From: Dermatemys mawii
Lineage: Eukaryota; Chordata; Testudines; Dermatemydidae
Reading direction: 5' to 3'
DNA length: 64,000 bases
NCBI GenBank assembly: GCA_007922305.1
Contig: ML677374.1
Location: 5,343,991 to 5,407,990 of the forward strand
The first letter of the stretch is position 1. Every line of letters begins with the position of its first letter. The position numbers and the translations under genes were made by a program. Under the pieces are notes generated by a model. That model searched no databases, was not told where the DNA came from, and saw only the letters and a program-made list of their open reading frames with translations. Shown piece after piece: positions 1 to 12,236 of the stretch.

Positions 1-719
1 ATAATATATATATTCTTCATTTTCAGCCATGTTGCCCACCAAGCCTGCTATCTGAGGAAAAGTAAATCTCACCTGTTGTTCTTCCTTCTAATGCTCAGGC
101 AAGCTTGCGAGAAAATTTATATCAAATTTGACTGCTAGATATTTTCCTCTAGAAAAGGATAAACTTGATTTTGTAATAAAAGTATAATGTATAGCTTAAA
201 ATAAATTAAATAAAGGAAACATTAAAAGATAAATGGAGCAGGATGCTCTATGGCTGAGGTAATTTGAGTGGAAAGGGAAGGAGGGGGGTTACATTAATAA
301 ATGATTAAAGGCCTTAACAAGGGCCTATCAGGTTGAACAGCAGAGCATACTTCTCCACCTCTCCTCCTTAAGTCCAGCTTTTTTACATTTGTTCTCAATG
401 CTGATCAATATGGTTTTCATTTACTGATTTCCATAATGCCATATGTGATCTGCTAGCCTGACATAATGAAGGCAGAGAGCTGAAGTCATTTGAACATTCT
501 CTCTTGCATGTCTGTCGCCAGTTCAGAAAATAAATACCTACTGAGAGCTAGTTTCCTCTTGTCTAGTGACAAACACGCCGAGATTTGCATATGCAGATCG
601 TCAAAATATTGTATTTTGTGGTAAAGTTAAAATAGACGCAGGTTGAAAGCAGATCTTTCCCTGCGTCTTTTATTAAATATTCTCCATTATACGGAAGAAA
701 CATGTTCCAAGGTTTAAAA

Positions 720-800
720 TCCCAGAAATGGGAGTCAGGAGACATGAGTTCTCTCTTTGGCTCTGTAACACTCTTGCTTAGGCTAGTCACTAATGGCTAA
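720..800 (+). repeat. MIR SINE fragment
   Basis: The text 'gggagtcaggagacatgag' followed by 'ttggctctgtaac' and 'ggctagtcacta' follows the order of the MIR consensus core (the bodies 'agtcaggagacctgggttc', 'ggctctgccac' and 'gcaagtcact'). MIR is an ancient tRNA-derived CORE-SINE mobilised by L2 LINEs and shared by amniotes. Both ends are degraded and no target duplication is visible. Confidence 0.75.
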
Positions 801-1426
801 ACTCTAGCACTATACAGAAGCTCACTATAAGGGGCAGCACAGAGCTATACTGGCACAGTGGATGCTCCTATGGACACTGCTGGCCAAGCTATTTTTGACT
901 AAATCAGAATTTAAATTTTTTATATACACAGTATGGTGGGTACTTCCAGGCTGCTACACTACACTTATGAACTGTGATCTTACTTGACAAGATAATTCAG
1001 AATTGTGAATTATTGTGGTTTTATAGTACTAAATACAGTACACATATAATAAAATGCAGGGATATGGGATACCCATACAGTGAAATACATAACACACAGA
1101 AGGAAGGGGTTGCAATCTGCAAACAGTCACTTTTGCAGGGTGTAAGTGCAACAATCTACTCAACAATATAAGCGGCTTGTGACAGGAAAGTCTGTGGAAA
1201 CTTTTCAGATGTTTTACAGACAACACCAAATCTTTTGCTTGGTGAGAATCCACAGCAAAGGATGAATCTAGAGATTTTCCTATATAAACGGATATGCTCT
1301 TTAGCTACGATAACTTCTTGAGTTGCAAAACATTGCTCTTAAAGGCTCTTTATGGTTTAATGAGTTGTCTCTTTAGAAAAGGCAAAAGATGGGTCAAATA
1401 GATTACTTCACAATGTCATTTTTCAG

Positions 1427-1551
1427 TTGCATCCGACGAAGTGGGTATTAGCCCACGAAAGCTTACGCGCTTAAAACTTTAGTTAGTCTTTAAGATGCCA
1501 CAGGACTCTTTGTCACTTCTGCTATTCCAGACTAACATGGCTACCCCTCTG
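1427..1551 (+). mobile_element. Hammerhead-motif repeat, copy 1 (Penelope-like?)
   Basis: This is a copy of the repeat whose core is GTGGGTATTAGCCCAC followed by GAAA and, further on, TTAGTCTTTAAG, GCCACAGGACTC, and an end reading GGCTACCCCTCTGAT. It is flanked by a perfect 9-bp direct repeat, ATTTTTCAG (1418-1426 and 1552-1560), a likely target-site duplication. Relative to the copy at 59769 it has several substitutions. Its stem III region reads GCTTACGCGC, so a hammerhead fold would be impaired. The family assignment is inference; see the copy at 59633-59901. Confidence 0.7.
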
Positions 1552-1634
1552 ATTTTTCAGATGATTCTGCGATGAGCCAAATTCATCAGGCTTAAACAGA
1601 CCAAGGGAGATGTGATCATCTGAATTAACCATTG

Positions 1635-2395
1635 GGACAAAGTTCCTCCTTGCCTTGGTGGATCCTGCACTTTTTGGCGGATTTGCTTGCCTCAGAGGTT
1701 CACGGCAGCCCTCAGTTTGGCCGCTTCTGCTAAAGGCTCAAACCTGCCATTCATTCAGCTCACCTCATCACTGGCCAGCATGGGGGAGACTGAGAACAAT
1801 CTCTGCAGTCTTTGTTGTCCCAACTAGTGGGTGGGGGACAGGCCAGATCCATTTCCAAATTAGAACTTTCCTTCTGGTGTTGCTCACAGACTAGGTCGAC
1901 CTCTCCTGTGTGATCAGGAGTTGGGGGAAACCTAGGCCCACCCTCTACACCGGGTTTCAGCCCAGGGCCCTGTGGATAGCAGCTGTCTACAATGTCTCCT
2001 GTGTAAGCTGAATGACAGCTAAAACTCCCTTGGCTACTTCACATGGCATCCCCGCTGCATCATTTTTATCCTCACCGCAGGATCTTCCTGAACTCGCTTG
2101 TACTCCTCAGTCCTCCAGCATCATGCCTTCTCACTCCCTGCTCTTTGCACGCCCCCCACTAACTGATGGGAAGCCCTTTTTAGTCTGCCTGCCATAACTG
2201 ATTCTAGTATGTTCTTAATTGGCTCCAGGTGTCTTAATTAGCTTGCCTGTCTTAACTGGTTCTAGCAAGTTCCTGACTGCTCTAGCGCAGCCCCTGGTCT
2301 GGTCACTCAGAGAACAGAAAACTATTTATCCAGTGGCCAGTATATTTGCCTTCTACCAGACTCCTGTACCCTGCTGGTCTGGGTCTGTCTGAAGA
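1635..2395 (+). mobile_element. LTR-type repeat (solo LTR or fragment), turtle-like
   Basis: This GC-richer block is out of character with the flanking intron. It begins near 'ccttggtggatcctgcac' and ends near 'ctgctggtctgggtctgtc', with 'tctggtcactcagagaac' near its 3' part. I recognise it as resembling a long terminal repeat seen in many copies in turtle genomes. No internal gag/pol coding sequence is present next to it, so it would be a solo LTR or truncated copy. Exact termini and a target duplication were not found. The short ORFs here are incidental. Confidence 0.55.
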
Positions 2396-5300
2396 CAAAA
2401 TTTCCTACCTGCTATGAATAATATCCAGCTATATATGCAATGGTGCTCCCATAGGAAAATAAATTTTGACTGCTTTGAAAGGATGTTGTGCTTCATTGGA
2501 AAGTAAATTTTATCCACTATGAAAGGATGGGACCCTTCTGTTGAAATTGTACTTTGAATACGTGATAAAATGAGTTAGAAAATGGCAGGATTTGATGTGA
2601 AAAATTACAGCATACAATAAATTTAGGATTCATGCTGCTGTCTGGGTATTACAATTGGGCATGCAAACACACTGTATTAGGAAGGTTTAAAAGTGGTAAT
2701 AAAGGTTCTTTGTTATATATATTTGAATTGTTGTTAGCAAACGTTTGCATTTCATTTAGGATATTTCGTGGTAAGAAAGCTAAGTAGTATGAATTAGTGA
2801 CTGGTGAACAGATTTGCATAAAATAAAAGGAACTAAATTTTCTTTCTAAACTTTTTCATTAATTTAGTTTCATTATTGTCAGCCTCTGCAATTTCTCATT
2901 ACACCCAGAAGAACAACTGAGGAAATACTGTGAGGAAAGTAGCTCATAGAGTCATACAGGGTAATTCCTGCCTGACTGGAAGCATGAAATATCTCAATAA
3001 TTTAGATTTTCAAATGAATTTAAAAGTTTGGCTGAACTGACTGAGTACATGAAAAGGAACACATCAAGTCTGTGGTATGGGGATCTTACCAGCAGCAGAT
3101 ATGCATTGTTAGTCCATTTTGATTGGACTTCTGTGGAAGAATCCTTCCTATACGAGGAATGATTTGGCATGAAGTGGGAAACCATGTTGTCTGGGTACTA
3201 GGAATTGTTATGGATATGTTTGTAATGCAGCAGAGGGGAAATACTGTTGATAGACAGTATTCGCTGTATGGCTCAGAATACCTTTAAGGTGAAATTAAAG
3301 TACTTTGGTGAGGTCATTCTAAGTTGGAGGGGGTATGGCTAGAGAGATCAAAGATGTTAAAGTACTTTTTGTCACAATACAATCTGGATACCAAAACTAA
3401 GTAAATCTGCTAATTGGGTTCTTGAATGGACAGGAGAAGGGCTGTGATGTCAAATCAATGTTCATGTGGGTCCATTTCCATTCACCTGGTTTAAAGACTT
3501 TGTCCCCTTTTTTAAAGAAGTATTTCTAAATTATGCCAGTTTAAATAAACTATAAATGCCTCAGTTTTTCAAAGGATGAAAAGCAAATTCTAAGATATTC
3601 AAAATTAACTGTAAACAGCAAAGATACAAGAAGCAATACTGGAAATTTAAACTGCTCACAGCAATTTACTATGATGAATAAATCAGACCTGAAGTGAACC
3701 TGAAGACTAGAGCAAAAGCTATAATTGCAATCTTCTGTCTAGTAGCATACTGTAAAAATAGCAGCAGTAAGCAGTTCTTCTGACCAATCAATAGGTTGCT
3801 ATTAACCTCCTAGCCAATTACAGGATGATTGGCTAAGCAAACAAAGAATTATTGGCTGTTTAGTTGGGCTTTTATTCTGCCTGCTCTGTCCGCTGTTTCT
3901 CATTCTGTTTTTTCCCTTTTCCTGTTAGGAAAAAACATCTGCAAACACCTGATATTCATCTGAGTTGCTGCAGTTGTACAGTCTTGTTAAATTGTTACCA
4001 CCTTTTCCACAAGCAGTTTTGGCAATTAACCTCATGGCCATACACTTCAAAGGAAACAACTGTTGAGTTTAACCTCCTTGAGCTACTATGGATTCCTTTA
4101 TGATTTTTCTTCAAACACTTTCATCCTGAACAAAAATGCAGACTGATAAGATTAATGTTTATTTTTATATTTTGTCAATTTTTTTAAGAAGACAAATATC
4201 TAGAACACTTACTCCCACTTTATGCACCTCTGAAAAAACCTATGCAAAACCTAAAGTTTTATTTTAATTTACATTCCTAAAACATGTGTGCTGCTTTGCT
4301 CTTCCTGAAATCCTACATTAGCTGGAATCCAAGCATTTGATACATTTGACCCCTCCATGCCCCTGTTTGCAAATCTCTCATATGTTTCTCAAAATGTCTG
4401 AAGGCTCCGAACAAAAAATGCATATAAAATTAATGCTAAGAAGTAAACGTGCCCTTAAAAATCTATTTTCATTTTAAACCTTTGCCATTATTTAAAGATA
4501 CAAAGACTACTCTGCATAAAAACAGCTAAAAATCTCCCCAGTTAGAATAAACGAACAGTTCTAAAGATCAAAATATATGTTGATTAAAGCTTCCCAAGTT
4601 AACCTTTCCTTAGGTCTAAGCTCTTGAACACAACATACTTCAACTTACTCATTTTTACAGCTGCCCTTAAAACAACTGAATCAACAAGGATAAGAAAGTA
4701 CCAAAGTAAACACTATAGGCCTGCAATCAAATTTCATGGAATGTTTTTCTCCCCTAAGAAAAATCTCTTATCTGGCATTACTGTACATTTTTTCCCCCCA
4801 AAATAATCATAGTAATGTAAAATGGGTTATTCTTAGGAGCAACATCCAACCAGGAGCCAAAGAACACCAAGGTGTGGGAGTGACCTTTTGCTACTGAGCC
4901 AGTACACCATGGCTCTGCTAATGGTTGCACTAGTAGGCCACTAAGAATGAAGCATCACTTGCAGTGGCTGCAAATTGTCCTTGGTGGGAGGGAGCAGTTG
5001 AGAGGGGAAAGTAACAAAAACATTTGTGGAAAGAACCTAAGAAAAATTTCAGGTTCGTCCTGCACTACAGCAACGGCAAGCATTTGACATTTCTACAAGC
5101 CATGCATGTGTTCCAATTTGGGAGGGAGAAAAAAAATTCATTCCATACGTGCCATTCAGATCTAATACAAAACTTATTCTGACTATTCTCATTAGTCAGG
5201 ATTTTCAAACTAAGCAGAACTCTCCTCTGGATGCCAAAGTAGGAAATAATTGATGGACGCAGTATTTACATTTCATGTTTTGTTTTACCCACTTCCACTT

Positions 5301-7996
5301 TTAATTTTTATGTGCTTGTCAACAAAAGGAAAATCTCTCCCCTAAAAAAAATTATTTTTTTTTTTTGCACATTACATGATACACGGGTCTGGTGCTATGC
5401 TGCACAGTTCAATGAACCTCTGCATAGATCAGCAAGATGGCTGGAAATGTCTCTTTCCGTCTGTTTTTCATCTCAAAAGACTGTGTACTCAGTAGAGTGT
5501 GAAGAGTGCCTCTCTTCTCCTCAGACCATTCTCCTGCTAGCCCCCCCTAAACAGCCCCTGCAGCAGAGAACAGGAACTAGAGCAAATGCTTTTGTGAATT
5601 AAGAGATCTTGTGAGCGTAAATTTGGTCAGGCTGCTCCGTTCTGCAGGCCAGACCCTGCTGCTGCCCCAGGATGTGAAGTGTCAGTTTGCATAGCTGGTG
5701 ATGAGTTGCAGAACCATCAGTAAAGGTGAAGACGGCAGAAGCAAGAAAGATTCAAGACTGGTGGAAATCATTTCAGAAGGAAAATTTCAGCCATCAGTGG
5801 GAGGAAGCTTTGAAAAATGCTGCCATTTCCGAGTTAGAATGAAGGAAAAATTAAATTACTGCCGGTGAGGCGAGCCAAAGTCGCATCTTACCCTAGGGAG
5901 AGTTTTGATAATGGTAAACATTTGACAGCTGGCCTGAAGTTGTTATCTTGTTCTAACAGTTGTTATAGTCTGAATGAACATTTCTGATAAGAGAACAGAA
6001 AGAAACACACTAAACCATTTTTAATTTCTCGCTTTTATATTTTAAGCTGCACAGCCCAAAGCCAAACAGGTTTAAAACAGTTTGCTACCATCGGTCTGAT
6101 TAAAGCTTCATTTTTACATGAACAACAAACTACAATTCAATATTATTGATAATGTTATTTTAATGAATCGTATATTACAGGCACATCTGATAAAGCAGTA
6201 TTTTAATGGAAGGCAAAAAATAACACTAGCCCATTCATTTTTTCAGCAGCTCTTAAGAAATATTAACACTATTTAGAGAAAAATGGTTAAAGAAGGCAAA
6301 CGGTTACTGTATTTTAAGCTGTTGAGAAACTGTAGTAAATTTTAAATCTTTCACTGATTATGTTGTTATGTCATGAAAAATAACTGACCAGGCACACTGA
6401 AAAGATACTGGAAGTGTACTAGAAAATGAAATTTCACTGGGGAAGGGCATTATTCTATGTATGAGAAATGCTTTTGCATTAGCTGGGGGAAAAAGTGTGC
6501 TGCCTTCAAAACACATTTCATTTTATAGAAGCACTTCCTTTGGGTTTAGTTGGTCTTGACAGTTTTCGATCAGTTAGAGTAACACGCATCAGCTCTTCAT
6601 AGATACCATGTGTGTCACTGTTAGCAGTTCCACTTTTAGGAAAAGTGTAATGCAGATGAGGAAAGTCCACGACATGTGTTTTAGAACCAAAACTACAGTA
6701 ATATAGATTAAATCAAACATTTTTGAAAGAGCATGCATGCATTTCTGGGGTATGTAACTGATGTGGGACAGTCCTGTCAAACAAACATACCAAGAAATTT
6801 GCACCACATTAAAAAACCTTAAGATTAACATGTACTGTAGTTACTAAGCTTTGTCTCTGGTATTTTACTAAAATCCATTGGTCACAAATCTGTATAGCAT
6901 ATGTACCAAAACACTAATATAATGCCTTCCTTTGCTTTAAGTGCAGACAAATGCTACTGAGAAATTGAACTAGTACAGTCAACGATGACAGATATGGTAT
7001 TTTCCTGATGTTTGATTATAATGTTCCTAAATACATGCATACGATAATACTGCTTTTGGAAAGACAGCTTGTACAACTTGTTCCTCAAATACAGACATAA
7101 AGTTTTAAAACATCACTATATTTATGGGCAGAAAGTGTTTCATTATTTTTTTCCCCCAATGACTTTGCCCTGTCTTAATACCAAAAATGTATAAATTGAT
7201 ATTAAAGTATGGTATTTTGAGAATGTTTCAAAGTAAGGTCAAACTGGTCTTAAAAAACCTACTAGCGCAGGCTAGAATAACAGTCTGGCTGAGCAGCCTT
7301 CAGTACAGCTGGGTCCAATTACTAACTACATCCTAGCTATGTTTTCTACTAGCAATAACAACGCAAGCAAGGCTCTGAGTTCATGAACAATGTCAAAGTT
7401 AAGTTACTCACAAGAGAAATTAGATAAATCATCCAAATCTTGCAGCCATATTGGCAGCCAACTTTCCTCCCAGTTTCAGCACTGGAAAAGCTATAATGTT
7501 AAATAGCTAACAATTATGGAACATACATGAATTCTCACCTAGAAGGGAAGTCTGAGTTTAACTAGAATGATTGCAGCTAAGAAGTCTAAGAGAGAATAAA
7601 GAAAACTAACAAAAATGATAGCTCAAACAAGGTGAAGGACAACCCAATATGTAAGAAAACACGGAAAAAAATCTACCTTCTCTATCCTATTGTCACACCT
7701 TGATTTATTTATTTCATTTTATTTGGCTGCACCTCACAGCAATAAGGTTGCATTAACATTAGTTATTTGCATTTAATATAGTGGTTTGTTGAAAGAGAGC
7801 TATTCCAGCACCAACACCTTTTTTGTATTTTAAATAAGGTTTGAAAATTGTTGAAACATCTGCTCCCTTATTTCAAACTGGCTCAGCGGTCTATATAATT
7901 TAAAACATATTTAAGTGTTATGCGCGTACTGCTTAGGTTAGTAACACATTTACAATAAGGCTGAATACTTAAGGTCCATACTGGAACTCAAACTTA

Positions 7997-8672
7997 GGGC
8001 TTGGTTACACTGGCACTTTATAGCGCTATAAAGCCCCCACGAGCGCTATAACCTCCTCCCCGTCCACACTGGCAAGGCACGTAGAGCGCTATAACCGCGG
8101 AGTTATAGCGCTCCTCGTAATCCACCTCCGCATGGGGAATAAGGGCTGTAGCGCAGCTGCTGTAGCGCTACAGCAAGAATGTGGACATCCACTGCACTAC
8201 AAGTGATCTCTTGAGATGCCTAGAGCCATTTAAGGCAATTGACGTCTCTTCCCTTTGTTTTGAACTCGGCTGGAGGAATGTGGAAGTACCTCTTTGGAGT
8301 TTCTCTCTGAACTCGGCAGATAAGCAATGCAAATGTTTAAGGAGGGAGCCTGTGTGAAAACAAAGCCTTCTGTGAACGGAGACTCGCTGACAGGCTTTCA
8401 GAAGAATGGAAAAACCACTGTCTCTCTCCCTCCACATACACACAACGCTTCCCCCCTCACTCCCCTCGTTTAAAAAGCACGTTGCACCCAGCTGAATGCT
8501 GAGATACCTGCCCTAATGCGCTGCTCTTAATGCCGCATTAACTGCCCCAAATGTGGCCATGCTATACCTCTGGCGCATCTGAGTGTGGACATACAATAGC
8601 GCTATATATATTACTGTATAAGGGGACCGCTATAACCAATAGCGCTATAATCTTGTAAGTGTAACCATACCC
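7997..8672. mobile_element. PIF/Harbinger-like MITE with AGCGCTATA palindromes
   Basis: The terminal inverted repeats match: the left end is GGGCTTGGTTACACTGGCAC and the right end is the inverse of GGGTATGGTTACACTTACAA. Both continue into TTATAGCGCTAT (left) and ATTATAGCGCTATT (right). A TTA trinucleotide flanks both ends (7994-7996 and 8673-8675), the typical 3-bp target duplication of PIF/Harbinger elements. The element is 676 bp and encodes no transposase, so it is non-autonomous. AGCGCTATA-type palindromes recur several times near both ends. It resembles MITEs such as the crocodilian Chompy class, but I cannot name the exact family. The ORF at 8168-8443 is incidental. Confidence 0.8.
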
Positions 8673-10224
8673 TTATACTCAATGCTGACACAGTCTAGAA
8701 GGATGTTGAACTGTTAGAGGTGACAACCTTAACGCTCGTACCCAGAGATAGTTTTTCCAACCGTCTGTAATGGGTGTCCTGATGGAAGTTAATGAACCCA
8801 TGGCACATTTAAAGCAACAACAGGGAATAAGCTCAATTTCTCAACAATGCGTGCTCTACCCAGTAAACCAGCTTCTAATGTTGAAGGATGTGTGAAAACT
8901 ACTCCTGAGTGCGTAATAGCTGTCCTGTTTGCATACACAGGATAATGTGAGCTACATAAAAAAATACTTCTACTCCAAGATACCAAGGCCCACTAAGAAG
9001 TGACCATAAACAAAAGGTGTTCCACATTACAAAAAATCTAGGGACCTCTCGTGGGATACTCAAATCACTATGCTTAACGATGGGCAACTTTATATGAAAC
9101 ATCCTAAAAGTTATCAGCAAATTGCTAAGGAAAAAAAGGCATTTATTTTCTATGAAAAGAGCTATTTTACCAGTATTCTCTCATTTTCAGCGTGTCTTCT
9201 GTTTGCCGTGAATGTATAATACATCTTCAAAGTGACCGATCAGATTAAATTTAGAGGAAAAAGTGCTTTTTGCTCAGTCAGCATTTGTCAGAACACTTCC
9301 AAATTAGAACATAATAGTATTTTAAATCATGCACTATCCAAATGCTGCATTATATTTATATATATTATAAATTTATACTACTGAAATGTACGTAATTATA
9401 TAAGGTCATTTCTTATAGAAAAGCACTAGTATTAAAGTTTTATGCAAGAACAGTCTGGCTGTTTATTAATTTACAGTCACAGATGAGAAGCTCTTCACTG
9501 ATTGTTATAAGGACATATGCAATACATTTTTGCATTCCGATGTCATGCAAAAGCTGTACTGAGATCTGCTTTTGCAATAAGTCATTTTTCCAGAAACAGC
9601 TCACAAAACATTAATTAGTAATTAGGATCGCAAACTGCATGGAGCCAAACTATGAGCCTCTCTCTCTGAATATGAAGCACTATCTCCTTACTACAACACT
9701 TGTCTTGGATGTACCTGTTTCCCAGGAGACTTGCATTTGCCAGGAACACTATATACATATTGTCTAATATGAAATTCGTTGAAGAAAATCATCTGATCTG
9801 TTCACCATCTCAGGCATGTTTTAACTTTTGGGGAAGAGAATGATCTAGGTTTACATAAGGTTTGCACATGGATGCCCAATGGATAGAACTCTATAAAGCT
9901 AGCATGAAAGGCCAGCACAGATAGCTATTAGACTCAGGAGGAATAATCTTTCTGCTGTCAATATTAACAGGGACATCACTATTTACATCATGGAGAGCCT
10001 GTGTTTTGTATCGTCCTCACTTCCCCAAGAAAATTCCTAGGTGGTCAGGAAATAAAGTTCCTTTGCCAGCAAGTCATCTAAATTAATCAATATTTTACCC
10101 AACCCCCCACAAAATACTAGAAGGAAACAAAGAAATTAAGAGATAATGTATTTATAGCTAACAATGAAATACTTCTATTACATAACACATGGTTAATCAG
10201 TGGAACTTTTTGTCATGAAATGTT

Positions 10225-10600
10225 ATGGAGGCTGTAGTAGAATGGTCAGTTTGTCCCTTTAAGGGCCAGAGGGCCTGGGGCCACCTAGCCCTGTTCCATA
10301 GTCAGAGCTAACTGGGAAAGGAGCAAGTGACTGTAAAACTCAGCAAGTGGCTCAGCTGAAGGGGAGCTGCAGGAAGGGATGGACTGCAGGGAAGGGAATA
10401 TCCTTCCAGCATTGACAGAGGGAAGGGAAAAAGGCTCTGGGAGCTGTAGCCCATGCTGGGCAGAAGTGCTGCTTTGTTTGACGTTTTGCCTGTGCTTTAT
10501 GTTCAAAGAATAAAAATGTGCCTGAAGAAAGAGCCTAAAAGAGTCTGGGAATGGCAGTGTTCTTTGTGGGTTGAGCAGAGAGGCCAGCAGCCTTACAGAG
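10225..10600 (+). mobile_element. Probable LTR-like repeat
   Basis: This block contains 'tgtccctttaagggcc', a GC-rich purine-heavy middle, and an AATAAA signal near its 3' end ('aagaataaaaatgtgcc', about 10507), resembling LTR architecture. A comparable 'tttaagggc...gcctgg' segment occurs in the solo LTR at 61900-62853 (about 62090-62115). Termini and target duplications were not resolved, so the boundaries are approximate. The ORFs overlapping it on both strands have no recognisable domain. Confidence 0.45.
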
Positions 10601-11261
10601 TCCAAACGTTTAGCAGGATTTATCAAAAAGGGATTAGACACTTACAGAAACAACATGAATTTAGGAAGGATACAAAATTGTAAGTGATATAAGTTCTATT
10701 CTTCAGAGTAGAACCGAAGGAATAAATTTTCCCCAAGAGCAGATTAATTCATAGTTCTAACCAGTTTCTTTCACCTTCCTCCAAAGCACTTGGTACTGGC
10801 TCCCACTGGAGACAAAATAGTCAAATGGATACACCATGGGTCTGATCCAGTATGGGGATCCCTATAATCATATGGGCTACGAAAAGTGCTTAGGTAAGAC
10901 CAAAGGGGACAGTCTAGTAGGATATATAGAGAAGATGCTTGCAGGTCCATATACCCTAACCATGTATCTTATATGCACACACATTCCTCTCTTACATGCT
11001 TCTCTATCCGTTTTCTATCTTCTTGCAGCACAGGCTGGAGAAAAACCTCTGGAATAATTACTGGAAAAAAAATCAACTGCAGCTGATGGACAGAAGCCAG
11101 CTGCATTCCAGTCAAAAACTTTCCTTGGCCAGTTTGTACATTGCAGAAGCCTGGGGATCTAAACAATCAAACTAGGCAAGATTCTGTGTGGACCTTGCCA
11201 TACCCAAACTAGCGATTTATATTGTGCTGACCTAGAAATACCCAAATGGCTCCAAGATACT

Positions 11262-11340
11262 AAACTGATGGGTGCAGGGGACTGGACTAGATGACCTCTC
11301 AAGGTCTTTCCAGTACTACAATTCTAGGATTATTATTACC
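11262..11340 (+). mobile_element. CR1 LINE 3' end fragment
   Basis: The string 'actggactagatgacctctc' followed by 'aaggtctttccagtacta' and 'attctaggattattattac' matches the characteristic CR1 3' untranslated end (ctggactagatgacctctnnaggtccctt...) with its short ATTCTATGAT-type tail. It is strongly 5' truncated, as is usual for CR1. Confidence 0.8.
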
Positions 11341-11576
11341 AAACGCAGATAGATAGGTTTGGAACCAGCGCCGGACATAATGGAGCCAACAAGTTCCTTG
11401 CTGCCATACAGCCTCTCTTTATCTAGCAATCTTTTCTGAAGCTAAGTTAAACTCCTCAAGCCTGTGAGGTAGAATCAGATGCTGACTTCAAGGCTTGTTC
11501 CACATCTTTACCCTAAATATTGCCCTTTGAATGAGAAATAATGAAAATGTTATCCAATGGGAAAGCCTGCATTTTA

Positions 11577-11648
11577 GGGCCTCATTCAAAGACTACCAAG
11601 TCAAAGGCAAGACTCCCATTGACTTCAATGGGATTTGGATCAGACCTG
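11577..11648. repeat. Fold-back repeat with TGACTTCAATGGG core
   Basis: A short repeat with partly self-complementary ends (gggcctcattcaaag ... ggatttggatcagacc) and the core 'tcccattgacttcaatggga'. The core and the TGATCC/GGATCA flanks recur elsewhere in the window (16644, 36573, 37534, 44432, 47880). It belongs to a dispersed family that I cannot name. Confidence 0.6.
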
Positions 11649-12181
11649 TACTGAGAAGAAGGCTTTCCTAGCTACTACAAAACACTGCCTAGGTACTAAG
11701 CCAAAATATCGAGAAAATGGGTAGAAGAAAAGCAAAGAAGGGAATCAGCAAATGGACTCAGATCTGGTTTCTTCCCTTTAGACACAGCTCTGTGGGAAGG
11801 CAGTAAGTACAGTAAAGCCTCAACAAGATGACTGATCAACTGTGCTACAGTATACAAACAGATAAACACAGTCTTGCAGTGGATAACTCACAGCCCCATC
11901 AACCTTCTTGTCAATGATATCCTTAAGGGACATGTGACCTTCTGAAGGAATGAATAATTTCTTACAAATGGTGCCTTTGCAGAGTTCACTTTAGAATGAA
12001 CAGAACTGGGCAGATCTAACCAGATAGGCAGCAAAAACAGCAGTGTAAATTATCCACAAATAAGACACGGCCTTTTCCATAAGTAAGGTGGATCACAAGA
12101 GTTTTATTCAATATGATAGCATATGCGGTGGAAGGGAAATTGCTGTTAACAGATTGCTTTTGTTTAGGTAGCATTTTTAGA

Positions 12182-12236
12182 GTTTGATCCTTCTCCATTG
12201 AAGTCAAAGGGAAAATTCCCAAGTAAGATCATGCCC
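12182..12236. repeat. TGACTTCAATGGG-class fold-back fragment
   Basis: The text 'tttgatccttctccattgaa' and 'gtcaaagggaaaattccc' is a diverged partial copy of the same dispersed family as 11577-11648. It is truncated at both ends. Confidence 0.45.

Noticed and set aside
4840..5010. Block with 'ccaaccaggagccaaag' suspected as a repeat
   Set aside because: Not matched to any family I know and no terminal repeats; left as intron.
10285..10641. 118-codon minus-strand ORF
   Set aside because: It falls inside the LTR-like block at 10225-10600 and has no homology that I recognise.
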